Positions 6,550 to 11,988 of a DNA stretch of 27,469 nucleotides are shown here, one piece after another (positions within the stretch are counted from its first letter, which is position 1; each line of letters opens with the position of its first letter). Location of the stretch: the IMG/VR virus record IMGVR_UViG_3300032213_001650, positions 1-27,469 of that record; one strand, written 5' to 3'. The notes beneath the pieces are model-generated. The model saw only the letters and a program-made list of their open reading frames with translations. It was not told the origin of the DNA and ran no database searches. The translations under genes and the position numbers were made by a program. Source of the stretch: a virus.

Positions 6550-6624
6550 TGGTACTCGATAGCGGAATCGAACCGCTCTTGCCTGGATGAAAACCAGATG
6601 TCCTAACCGATAGACGAATCGAGC
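6550..6624 (-). tRNA. tRNA-Glu(TTC)
   Basis: Acceptor GCTCGAT/ATCGAGT (G1-U72), anticodon loop TTTTCAT in a TCTGG/CCAGG stem, T-arm AGCGG/CCGCT, discriminator A and encoded CCA. Confidence 0.93.
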
Positions 6625-6632
6625 AAAAAGAG

Positions 6633-6697
6633 GAGAGCCACGGTTGCAGGACCTAGTGTCTCGTTACCGAGAGAAGTGTCCAGGCGATGTGGCTCTC
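6633..6697 (-). ncRNA. 65-nt nested hairpin, candidate small RNA
   Basis: A perfect 9-bp outer stem, GAGAGCCAC at 6633-6641 and GTGGCTCTC at 6689-6697, encloses a GGAC/GTCC stem and an apical TCTCG/CGAGA hairpin with a 4-nt loop. The layout is a rod-like three-helix RNA of tRNA size, between tRNA-Glu and tRNA-Asp. It has no tRNA T-arm and no ORF. Function and strand are unknown; minus is assumed from the array. Confidence 0.5.
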
Positions 6698-6703
6698 AAA
6701 CGT

Positions 6704-6778
6704 TGGCGGTCTGTGGGGGAATCGAACCCCCGTAAGTGGATAGACAATCCACAGTAATAACCTCTATACGAACAGACC
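6704..6778 (-). tRNA. tRNA-Asp(GTC)
   Basis: Acceptor GGTCTGT/ACAGACC, anticodon loop TTGTCTA in a GTGGA/TCCAC stem, T-arm GGGGG/CCCCC, discriminator G and encoded CCA. Only one nucleotide separates its 5' end from the 22-bp helix of the large structured RNA upstream. Confidence 0.95.
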
Positions 6779-7165
6779 TAATATTGTTAGTTTTGCTGAC
6801 GCACTATTTGCTGTACCTCAACGGAATTGGTGGCCACACTACCGTTTATCGATATAGTTACGTAGGGTTGACGTTTACCCAATGGCTTACGTCAGCAAAA
6901 CTAACAACATTAAAAATTCACTATATGAAAACACATTAGGATGTTTGATAGAAATCACAGTTTTGAACCTGCCCTACCGTGCCGTCCACGGACTTGTCTA
7001 CCATCCACATTACCGGCCAAGTTGTTCCAGCGTGACTACCGTAACTCGTGACTTTCATCACTGATACGCCCATCTTTCGTGTAACTTAGCAGAGCCTAGC
7101 CGTCACTAGGATTTAGATCTCTGCATAAGCTACCTACTGGCTTGGTAACCCGATGCGTTTACATA

Positions 7166-7192
7166 TAGTGCCCGGATCGGATCCGAGTACTA
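7166..7192 (-). other. 5' hairpin of the large structured RNA
   Basis: TAGT and ACTA form the outer pairs and CGGAT/ATCCG, with a CCG loop, the inner stem. It lies about 45 nt downstream of the predicted P1 start and just after the boxA-like element. Confidence 0.55.
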
Positions 7193-7200
7193 TACAAAAT

Positions 7201-7216
7201 TAAATTTTTAAAGAAC
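7201..7216 (-). promoter_or_regulatory. boxA-like antitermination element
   Basis: On the minus strand the sequence is GTTCTTTAAAAATTTA, close to the boxA of proteobacterial rRNA leaders (E. coli TGCTCTTTAACA). It lies 20-36 nt after the predicted P1 start and before the large RNA and the tRNA genes, the position expected for Nus-factor antitermination of a long untranslated transcript. Assignment is by motif only. Confidence 0.5.
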
Positions 7217-7220
7217 AATT

Positions 7221-7236
7221 AGTTAATTTCCTAACT
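7221..7236 (-). other. 5' GNRA-tetraloop hairpin of the P1 transcript
   Basis: AGTTAG-GAAA-TTAACT on the minus strand, 6 bp with one G-U, lying at the predicted transcript start. The same hairpin with an A-U pair instead occurs after P2 (7319-7334). Confidence 0.5.
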
Positions 7237-7243
7237 AGTCTCT

Positions 7244-7272
7244 AGTATAACACAATGGTTATATCTAGTCAA
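7244..7272 (-). promoter_or_regulatory. Sigma70 promoter P1 of the RNA array
   Basis: TTGACT (7272-7267), a 17-bp spacer, and TATACT (7249-7244). Initiation is expected near 7237, reading leftwards into the large structured RNA and tRNA-Asp. Confidence 0.85.
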
Positions 7273-7287
7273 TTTGTTTTGCAAAGT

Positions 7288-7304
7288 CCCTACAACATGT
7301 AGGG
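7288..7304. repeat. CCCTAC hairpin upstream of P1
   Basis: Perfect inverted repeat CCCTAC/GTAGGG around a 5-nt loop, extendable by GCAAA/TTTGC. A related hairpin (CCCTA/TAGGG) lies upstream of P2 at 7388-7404. Together with the promoters these form a module of about 97 bp present twice in tandem. Confidence 0.55.
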
Positions 7305-7318
7305 TTATTTGCAGATCC

Positions 7319-7334
7319 AGTTAATTTCTTAACT
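7319..7334 (-). other. 5' GNRA-tetraloop hairpin of the P2 transcript
   Basis: AGTTAA-GAAA-TTAACT on the minus strand, a perfect 6-bp stem with a GAAA loop, at the predicted start of the P2 transcript. It matches the hairpin after P1. Confidence 0.5.
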
Positions 7335-7341
7335 TGTTTCT

Positions 7342-7370
7342 ATTATAGCAAAACGGCATTTAAAGGTCAA
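7342..7370 (-). promoter_or_regulatory. Sigma70 promoter P2 of the RNA array
   Basis: TTGACC (7370-7365), a 17-bp spacer, and a perfect TATAAT (7347-7342). It lies about 98 bp upstream of P1 in the second copy of the promoter module. Confidence 0.87.
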
Positions 7371-7411
7371 CTTAATACTTTGGTATACCCTATTGTCAGT
7401 AGGGTTATTAT

Positions 7412-7485
7412 TGGCGTACCTCCAAGGACTCGAACCTTGACTGACGGTTTTGGAGACCGCGGTGCTGCCATTACACCAGAGATAC
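7412..7485 (-). tRNA. tRNA-Trp(CCA)
   Basis: Acceptor GTATCTC/GAGGTAC, anticodon loop CTCCAAA in a GCGGT/ACCGT stem, discriminator G and encoded CCA. Confidence 0.94.
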
Positions 7486-7491
7486 ATTATT

Positions 7492-7565
7492 TGGTAGCCT
7501 GTAGAGGTAACGATCCTCTGTCGCTCGATTATCAGTCGAGTGCTCTACCTTTGAGCTAACGGGCT
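7492..7565 (-). tRNA. tRNA-Ile(GAT)
   Basis: Acceptor AGCCCGT/ACAGGCT with one C-A mismatch at position 5, anticodon loop CTGATAA in a CTCGA/TCGAG stem, discriminator A and encoded CCA. Confidence 0.92.
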
Positions 7566-7570
7566 ATGTT

Positions 7571-7646
7571 TGGCGGGTCCTAGAGGAGTCGAACCCCTAA
7601 CTTACGGTTTCGAAGACCGATATGATATCCATTTCACTAAAGACCC
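7571..7646 (-). tRNA. tRNA-Arg(TCG)
   Basis: Acceptor GGGTCTT/AGGACCC, anticodon loop CTTCGAA in a TCGGT/ACCGT stem, discriminator G and encoded CCA. It reads CGA, a codon that bacterial Arg(ACG) tRNAs read poorly. Confidence 0.92.
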
Positions 7647-7650
7647 AGAT

Positions 7651-7726
7651 TGGTAGGAACGGTCGGACTCGAACCAACCACACACGGATTTTCAATCCGT
7701 TGCTCTACCTGATGAGCTACGTTCCC
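7651..7726 (-). tRNA. tRNA-Phe(GAA)
   Basis: Acceptor GGGAACG/CGTTCCT (G1-U72), anticodon loop TTGAAAA in an ACGGA/TCCGT stem, discriminator A and encoded CCA. Confidence 0.94.
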
Positions 7727-7732
7727 ATTGTT

Positions 7733-7822
7733 TGGCGGTGTGACTGAGACTCGAACTCAGAACCCGGATTACGCCGAGCGACGGTTTAGCAAACCGCTCC
7801 GATACCATTACGGGACCACACC
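7733..7822 (-). tRNA. tRNA-Ser(GCT)
   Basis: Class II cloverleaf: acceptor GGTGTGG/TCACACC, anticodon loop TTGCTAA in a GCGGT/ACCGT stem, a long variable arm, discriminator G and encoded CCA. It reads AGC and AGU. Confidence 0.93.
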
Positions 7823-7826
7823 TTAT

Positions 7827-7916
7827 TGGTGGAAGCGGTGAGATTCGAACTCACGGTGCCTTTCGGCACGACAGTTTTCAAGACTGTTGCCATAAACCAG
7901 ACTCGACCACACTTCC
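7827..7916 (-). tRNA. tRNA-Ser(TGA)
   Basis: Class II cloverleaf: acceptor GGAAGTG/CGCTTCC, anticodon loop CTTGAAA in an ACAGT/ACTGT stem, variable arm GTGCC/GGCAC, encoded CCA. The discriminator is A instead of the usual G of tRNA-Ser. Its T-arm and 3' acceptor strand match those of the Ser(ACT) gene at 1137-1226, suggesting shared origin. Confidence 0.9.
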
Positions 7917-7985
7917 TATTATTAATACCGCTAACATTTATCAAAGATTTGCCAAACTTTGCTACCGAGCCAGTTAAATACGCAT

Positions 7986-8972
7986 ATGAAAATTTATCTT
8001 GACGGCTTTTTCCATCAACTGTACCAACACCCAGACACCGCAACACTTTTAACAAACATAGATGAAATACCCAACGACTGCGATATAGTTGCTGTGAGTT
8101 TCTATAACAATCACTGGCAAGAGTATCAACAAACAATAAAAGAATTGTCAACCCGTACTAAAAAACTTTTGGTAAATCTTAGCGAACCTACGCCTGGTAA
8201 AATAGGATTTACAGACTTTGTTAACAGCATAAACTACAGCAATGTTTATCTGTTTAGCGATGTAGTGTTTAATCATACTGTATTGCCCACAGCTAACATA
8301 GAAACTATTATATCTTGGTTCATATGTAGTGAGAACTTATATGCGACCCAACACTGGGCCCACGAACGCATTGATAAATTACACCGTGGATTCGATCGTT
8401 CTAAACGGTTTGATTGCTTACTGGGCAAACAACGACAACATAGAGACATTATCAACACATACTACAACAACAGTCTACAGCGTGACAACATTGTGTTCTC
8501 ATATACAGGCTGTACCCAAACTGGTATTTGGGATCCAGATGTTGATCACCAACGACTGCATTGGGGAACTTCGACAGAAATACCTCGTGATGTATTTTTG
8601 CCGTTGACTATATACAATCAAACCTATTACAGCATTGTGGCCGAGACCACTACTGAAAATAGCTATAACCAGTATACTGAAAAAGTTGCCAAACCTTTGA
8701 TTGCTGGCAGGCCATTTGTGGCATTTGCCGGACAAAATTATTTGTCTAATTTACAGCGTCTGGGATTTAAAACTTTTTCGACTGTGGTAGATGAAAGTTA
8801 CGATTCCATTGGTGATTTAAATCAACGCATGAAGGCTGCATGGACTCAAGTTGAGTGGTTGTGTAGTCAGGATCCTGCCCAGGTGTACAGTGAACTCGAG
8901 GAGGTGTTGCAACATAACCACCAACATTTCTTAACTACTGACTGGCACCAGGCCATTCGAAAACATTTTTAA
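7986..8972 (+). CDS. Putative glycosyltransferase (exostosin/GT-B-like C-terminus)
   Basis: A 328-residue protein beginning MKIYLDGFFHQLYQHPDT; a start nine codons earlier is less likely. The C-terminal half has TYYSIVAETT (about 213-222) and then YTEKVAKPLIAGRPFVAFAG (230-249) and LQRLGFKTF. That TEK-KP-GxPF pattern is typical of exostosin-like and other GT-B glycosyltransferases that bind a nucleotide sugar there. The N-terminal half has alternating strands such as DCDIVAVSFY and is not diagnostic. No membrane segment or signal peptide. It is a plus-strand gene inserted in the minus-strand tRNA array, with no Shine-Dalgarno sequence but a TTAAATA element at 7974-7980 resembling a late promoter. 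The acceptor is unknown. Confidence 0.65.
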   Translation: MKIYLDGFFHQLYQHPDTATLLTNIDEIPNDCDIVAVSFYNNHWQEYQQTIKELSTRTKKLLVNLSEPTPGKIGFTDFVNSINYSNVYLFSDVVFNHTVLPTANIETIISWFICSENLYATQHWAHERIDKLHRGFDRSKRFDCLLGKQRQHRDIINTYYNNSLQRDNIVFSYTGCTQTGIWDPDVDHQRLHWGTSTEIPRDVFLPLTIYNQTYYSIVAETTTENSYNQYTEKVAKPLIAGRPFVAFAGQNYLSNLQRLGFKTFSTVVDESYDSIGDLNQRMKAAWTQVEWLCSQDPAQVYSELEEVLQHNHQHFLTTDWHQAIRKHF

Positions 8973-8978
8973 AACACT

Positions 8979-9070
8979 TGGTACCCCCGGCGGGAATTGA
9001 ACCCACATGAACCAATTATCTGTTGCTTACGGGATATAAATCCGCCGTTTTACCATTAAACTACAGGGGC
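8979..9070 (-). tRNA. tRNA with long variable arm, predicted anticodon TAT
   Basis: Acceptor GCCCCTG/CGGGGGT, D-stem GTTT/AAAC, T-arm GTGGG/CCCGC, discriminator A and encoded CCA. The anticodon loop reads TTTATAT in a GCGGA/CCCGT stem with an A-C mismatch at 31-39, giving TAT (Ile, AUA). The variable region is about 22 nt, which is unusual for an isoleucine tRNA and more like Ser, Leu or Tyr types. Amino acid identity is therefore uncertain. Confidence 0.75.
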
Positions 9071-9078
9071 AAATTTAT

Positions 9079-9153
9079 TGGAGCACAGGACAGGACTCAA
9101 ACCTGCATAGTACGGATTTGCAATCCGTTGCGTAATCATTCCGCCACCTGTGC
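9079..9153 (-). tRNA. tRNA-Cys(GCA)
   Basis: Acceptor GCACAGG/CCTGTGC pairs perfectly. Anticodon loop TTGCAAA in an ACGGA/TCCGT stem, discriminator T (U73, the Cys identity base) and encoded CCA. Confidence 0.95.
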
Positions 9154-9154
9154 A

Positions 9155-9337
9155 TATCGGTCAAACACACTCTTGCGAATGTGTATATTGAAACATACTG
9201 AGTATCTTCCTTTCGGCGGTCACCCGGGTACCCTATTGGGTCTGCAGACGGATTGCCAATATGCTTCAATATGACGAATTTTTTTATCTACAAGAAGATA
9301 AGCCATCCTCGTCACCGCCCGTTTGTGCCAAATTATA
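9155..9337 (-). ncRNA. Candidate structured RNA upstream of tRNA-Cys
   Basis: No ORF. On the minus strand a 13-bp helix joins 9260-9272 and 9185-9197, with one G-U pair. Its loop contains an ACCC/GGGT hairpin. GGCGGT inside the loop (9215-9220) can pair with ACCGCC outside the helix (9314-9319), forming a possible pseudoknot. A smaller ACAC/GTGT hairpin lies at about 9165-9184. A TATAAT box at 9337-9332 without a clear -35 could be the start signal. The sequence ends directly at tRNA-Cys. Family unknown. Confidence 0.5.
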
Positions 9338-9377
9338 GTGCGGCACAGGACCTCGTTTCCTGTTGACACCTGGGTAT

Positions 9378-9539
9378 CTATGCAAGAAGTTGATTCTTAA
9401 CTCGTTTACGAGTTTCGAGCATCGACCTAGCACGTTCAATCTTTTCCTGGATCAACTTTTCACGTTGTTCCGGAGTCAGCGTGTACTCTGTTGTATACTT
9501 TACTTCACGCATTCGTTGTTCTAAATCTAATTTCTTCAT
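9378..9539 (-). CDS. Small charged helical protein (53 aa)
   Basis: The ATG at 9539 follows AAGGAAAA, a good ribosome binding site. The product starts MKKLDLEQRMREVKYTTEYT and continues LTPEQREKLIQEKIERARSM, then ends KNQLLA. It is almost entirely charged and predicted helical or coiled coil, with no cysteine and no membrane segment. A LTPEQ turn separates two helices. No family is recognised; a small regulator or binding protein is possible. It lies just after the terminator at 9551-9586. Confidence 0.65.
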   Translation of the reverse strand: MKKLDLEQRMREVKYTTEYTLTPEQREKLIQEKIERARSMLETRKRVKNQLLA

Positions 9540-9550
9540 TTTTCCTTTCT

Positions 9551-9586
9551 TAAAACAAAAAACCCTAGGGTTTTTAATCCTAGGGT
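9551..9586 (-). terminator. Rho-independent terminator
   Basis: On the minus strand an 8-bp stem, ACCCTAGG/CCTAGGGT with a 9-nt loop, is followed by six T, one G and four T. This is a textbook intrinsic terminator. It ends the unit started by the promoter at 9803-9831 and precedes the 53-aa gene. Confidence 0.9.
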
Positions 9587-9796
9587 CCTTGGAGTTTAAA
9601 TGTAAACTGTTGCTTACAATATGGTCTCCTGGACCCTGGTAACCTCTGGTGTGCGATTATATGACATGCTATCGATTGCTGACCAAATAGAGGGCACGAA
9701 GCCGGCCTGTTTGGCTGAACAATTTGATATAGAATGTAATACGTTTGTTTGCATTTTTGTTTCTTTATGTTTACATACACCTTTTTATTGGCGCAT
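9587..9796 (-). ncRNA. Candidate small RNA (or 66-aa protein) transcription unit
   Basis: About 210-240 nt lie between a perfect sigma70 promoter and a strong terminator, with no conserved gene. A 66-codon ORF (9780-9580, ATG preceded by AAAAAGG) ends at the terminator stem. Its composition (clustered Cys, Gln, Pro, His) does not look like a natural protein. The RNA can form a TGTAA/TTACA hairpin near 9600-9617 and a GGTCTCC-type stem near 9621-9640. A regulatory RNA is the simpler reading. Confidence 0.5.
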
Positions 9797-9802
9797 GTGT
9801 GT

Positions 9803-9831
9803 ATTATATAGAGTTATTTATACATTGTCAA
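9803..9831 (-). promoter_or_regulatory. Consensus sigma70 promoter with overlapping late-like element
   Basis: TTGACA (9831-9826), a 17-bp spacer and TATAAT (9808-9803), exact consensus in both boxes. Within the spacer, 9822-9815 reads TATAAATA, identical to the T4 late-promoter core. The unit could be used early by host RNA polymerase and later by a phage sigma factor. Confidence 0.85.
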
Positions 9832-9871
9832 CCACTGGATTGACGAATTTAACCTTTTTAACAAAATATTT

Positions 9872-10819
9872 TTACCTTGGAGGTGCAAATGAAGGAATCT
9901 TCCGAGCATAGTCTTTGTAGATGTCAATTTGCTGTTGGATAAACTCCGGCTTGAGTATAACATTCTTGGGATCAACTTGCAAGTCGCTTATTTCACTAAA
10001 GCGTTCTCTTTGGGCAGGATTGTTGTACAGCTTGACCAACGCACGTTGTACTGTTTTAACTACTTCAGGATCTGTACCGGGACTGGCAACTACGATTTGC
10101 CATACAGGTAACCACGCATCACTCATGCCAATTTCGTTAAGAGTAGGCACATCGGGCAAAGACTTAATGCGTTCGTGGCCTGCTACTGCAAAAGGAATAA
10201 CTGTACCATCCCGGATAAAGTCTTGTATTTCTAGTCTAAAACTGTAGGCAGTTTTAATTTGTCCTGTTAGCAACTCGGGCATCAACATGGCACTGCCACG
10301 ATAGGGAACATGCAACATTTTCTTATTGCCGCGATAAAATAGCACTTCGCCATCTAGGTGTGTGCCTGCACCGATGCCGCTACTGCCAAAAGTGACAGGT
10401 ACGGTGGGATCTAACCGGTCCCAGTCTGACTTGTTTCTAATCGGCATGCTTTTGTGACTTACAAAGATCATGGGTGTAGTGCCCAGATATGCCACTGGTA
10501 CCAAGTTACGATAGTTGTAGTTGGGGTTAGGAGAGATGTTCCACCACGGCAAGTTGATGTTGGTTAACAACAAGTTGTTTTCTTTGCTGTGATCTCTGGC
10601 CACTGCGCCCACTGCTAAGTCGCCGCCTGCTCCAGGTTTGTAGTCAATGATGATCCTGTTAGGAATGTCTTTTTGCAACTCAACTTGCAATGCTCGTGCA
10701 ATCTTGTCACTGTTACTGCCAGCGGCGTAACCAACGTACAGCGTAATCACTGGCAATTCTTTGGCTGTGCTAATAACTGTTAGTAGTCCTAACGCCGCTC
10801 CTATAATAATTTTTTTCAT
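9872..10819 (-). CDS. TctC/Bug-family periplasmic solute-binding protein
   Basis: A 315-residue protein of the tripartite tricarboxylate transporter receptor (Bug) family. Residues 1-20 form a signal peptide (KK, hydrophobic GAALGLLTVIST, AKE). The family pattern follows: YAAGSNSDKIARAL, the DYKPGAGGDLAVG segment (about 60-72), VPVTFGSSGIGAGTHL (about 124-139), VPYRGSAMLMPELLTGQI (about 156-173) and a SLPDVPTLNEIG stretch. Such proteins bind carboxylates or other small organic ligands in the periplasm for a TctAB permease. No permease gene is near, so the protein would serve a host transporter or have another role. Bug proteins are greatly expanded in betaproteobacteria, which may hint at the host. 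It lies 9 nt after the PP-loop gene; no strong ribosome binding site is seen. Confidence 0.93.
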   Translation of the reverse strand: MKKIIIGAALGLLTVISTAKELPVITLYVGYAAGSNSDKIARALQVELQKDIPNRIIIDYKPGAGGDLAVGAVARDHSKENNLLLTNINLPWWNISPNPNYNYRNLVPVAYLGTTPMIFVSHKSMPIRNKSDWDRLDPTVPVTFGSSGIGAGTHLDGEVLFYRGNKKMLHVPYRGSAMLMPELLTGQIKTAYSFRLEIQDFIRDGTVIPFAVAGHERIKSLPDVPTLNEIGMSDAWLPVWQIVVASPGTDPEVVKTVQRALVKLYNNPAQRERFSEISDLQVDPKNVILKPEFIQQQIDIYKDYARKIPSFAPPR

Positions 10820-10828
10820 TTTAACAAC

Positions 10829-11974
10829 TTATTCTATAAAATAATTTTTACTAACTGAACTCTTAAGACCTTTTGAAATATTTGTTGGATCATTCTTCCA
10901 ATAATCTGGAATAGTATTCCATACCTTTTCTAATCCAAACTGCCAATTTAACAAATACTGGCTGGTTGATTCTAATTTAAAAAACCATTCGTCTCTATCG
11001 GCAAATATAATACTTCTAGGTTTTGCCGCAGTAATGCCCATGCCTGGATTCCAATCTGGGTAAATCAATGCGTGTAATCCGTTGTTAGTCAATCCATACT
11101 TTTTACCATCAATAATCTTATATACCAAGTCTGCCTTGCCTTCAACTACATAAGGTAAGTCTTTTGCATTTGGTGCATCCAAATATCGTTTAACCAAGTG
11201 CGCTTGTTTGATAACAATTTCTGGTTTGTCCGGAGTCCAAAAGAATAGTTCATCTGTGTAGGGCTGTTGCCCGGCAATGCTGGTAACGTCCGGAATAAAC
11301 CCGATTGTGTCTTGGAACCGCAAACAGAACCGGCCGTCTACATGATGAATTCTGGGCTTGTCTGCTCCGTATATTATGCAGATCTTTTTACCTGCATGAA
11401 TCATGTCAGCCCACTCTTTAACTTTCATACCAAGGGATTCTTTGGCCAGTACAATTGGCGTTAAAATCATATTGGCTTGATATATCCAATTAAATTTGTT
11501 TGTTGAGCTACTGAAGTAATCTAACATCAAATCAGTAAAATCAATAATACGATGTTTAAGCCAAGGTCTTGTTTCTGTTAGACGTTTAATAGTAGGTATT
11601 GCTACTTCAACAATCTCTTTGTTTTGTACGTTGTTTTTGTCGCCTGTTGCACGATAGTTAGTAAAGCTCACTACTTCGTCCAGTTTGATATCGTTATTAA
11701 TAAACGCATCTAGCACTGTTTGACTGTCTGCACCACTGCTGTAATTTAATATAACATAGTCGTATTGGTCTCGTATTTGTTGGGCACGTTCTCTGTACAA
11801 CTCTAAAATAGAAGTAACAGGTTCTTTGGTCCAATCATAACTGCTGAACACTGCTTCGTTAAAATCCCAATGCGGATGGATACCTGTTTTGGCATGCATT
11901 TCAATTGCTTCAAATTTGCTGTGAAATTTAAGGTCACCGACTCGGTAGACGCCCATTTTGTCTTGGTGTGTCAT
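10829..11974 (-). CDS. PP-loop ATP pyrophosphatase-like protein
   Basis: Start ATG at 11974 (MTHQDKMGVYRVG...); a TTG two codons upstream is less likely. The 381-residue protein carries YVILNYSSGADS at about 73-84, a variant of the PP-loop SGGxDS motif that binds ATP in N-type ATP pyrophosphatases (asparagine synthetase, QueC, TtcA, PAPS reductase). The second position is Ser rather than Gly. Following strands (LDEVVSFTNYR) fit the fold. The C-terminal 250 residues, with many aromatic residues, match nothing I know. Such enzymes activate a carbonyl or tRNA base by adenylation; the substrate is unknown. It lies between the TauD-like and TctC genes. A TATAAATT late-like element at 11988-11981 precedes the start. 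Confidence 0.75.
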   Translation of the reverse strand: MTHQDKMGVYRVGDLKFHSKFEAIEMHAKTGIHPHWDFNEAVFSSYDWTKEPVTSILELYRERAQQIRDQYDYVILNYSSGADSQTVLDAFINNDIKLDEVVSFTNYRATGDKNNVQNKEIVEVAIPTIKRLTETRPWLKHRIIDFTDLMLDYFSSSTNKFNWIYQANMILTPIVLAKESLGMKVKEWADMIHAGKKICIIYGADKPRIHHVDGRFCLRFQDTIGFIPDVTSIAGQQPYTDELFFWTPDKPEIVIKQAHLVKRYLDAPNAKDLPYVVEGKADLVYKIIDGKKYGLTNNGLHALIYPDWNPGMGITAAKPRSIIFADRDEWFFKLESTSQYLLNWQFGLEKVWNTIPDYWKNDPTNISKGLKSSVSKNYFIE

Positions 11975-11988
11975 TCTCAAAATTTATA

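Larger units (their letters stand above)
6780..7237 (-). ncRNA. Large structured non-coding RNA, about 450 nt
   Basis: There is no plausible ORF, but several helices are clear when read on the minus strand. At the 5' end is a hairpin at 7192-7166 (CGGAT/ATCCG core). Next is a bipartite stem at 7089-7124 (GCAGAG/CTCTGC enclosing CCTAG/CTAGG), extended outward by TAGCTTA/TAAGTTA. GTGA/TCAC and CCGTG/CACGG hairpins follow. At the 3' end a 22-bp helix joins 6780-6801 and 6890-6911, closing a loop with its own hairpins (GGGT/ACCC, AACGG/CCGTT). The one non-Watson-Crick position in that helix is G-U on the minus strand but A-C on the plus strand, so minus is the RNA strand. Promoters P1 and P2 lie directly upstream. 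Size and setting recall the GOLLD and ROOL classes; sequence membership was not tested. Confidence 0.7.

Noticed and set aside
6780-6911. The 22-bp inverted repeat as insertion-sequence ends or a terminator
   Set aside because: No transposase or target duplication is present, no T-run follows either arm, and the G-U position supports an RNA helix.
7081-7124. Hammerhead-type ribozyme core in the structured RNA
   Set aside because: I looked for CTGATGA with GAAA in the expected order; the only CTGATGA in the area is in the D-arm of tRNA-Phe on the wrong strand.
7786-8151. Minus-strand ORF of 121 aa
   Set aside because: It crosses tRNA-Ser(TGA), part of tRNA-Ser(GCT) and the plus-strand glycosyltransferase gene, and has no domain-like sequence.
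9621-9911. Plus-strand ORF of 96 aa
   Set aside because: It opposes the promoter-terminator unit and the TctC gene end, has no ribosome binding site, and its C-terminal half is hydrophobic low-information sequence.
10829-11974. The PP-loop protein as QueC
   Set aside because: It has an SSGADS motif and a long unrelated C-terminal region and lacks the zinc-binding cysteine cluster expected near the QueC C-terminus.
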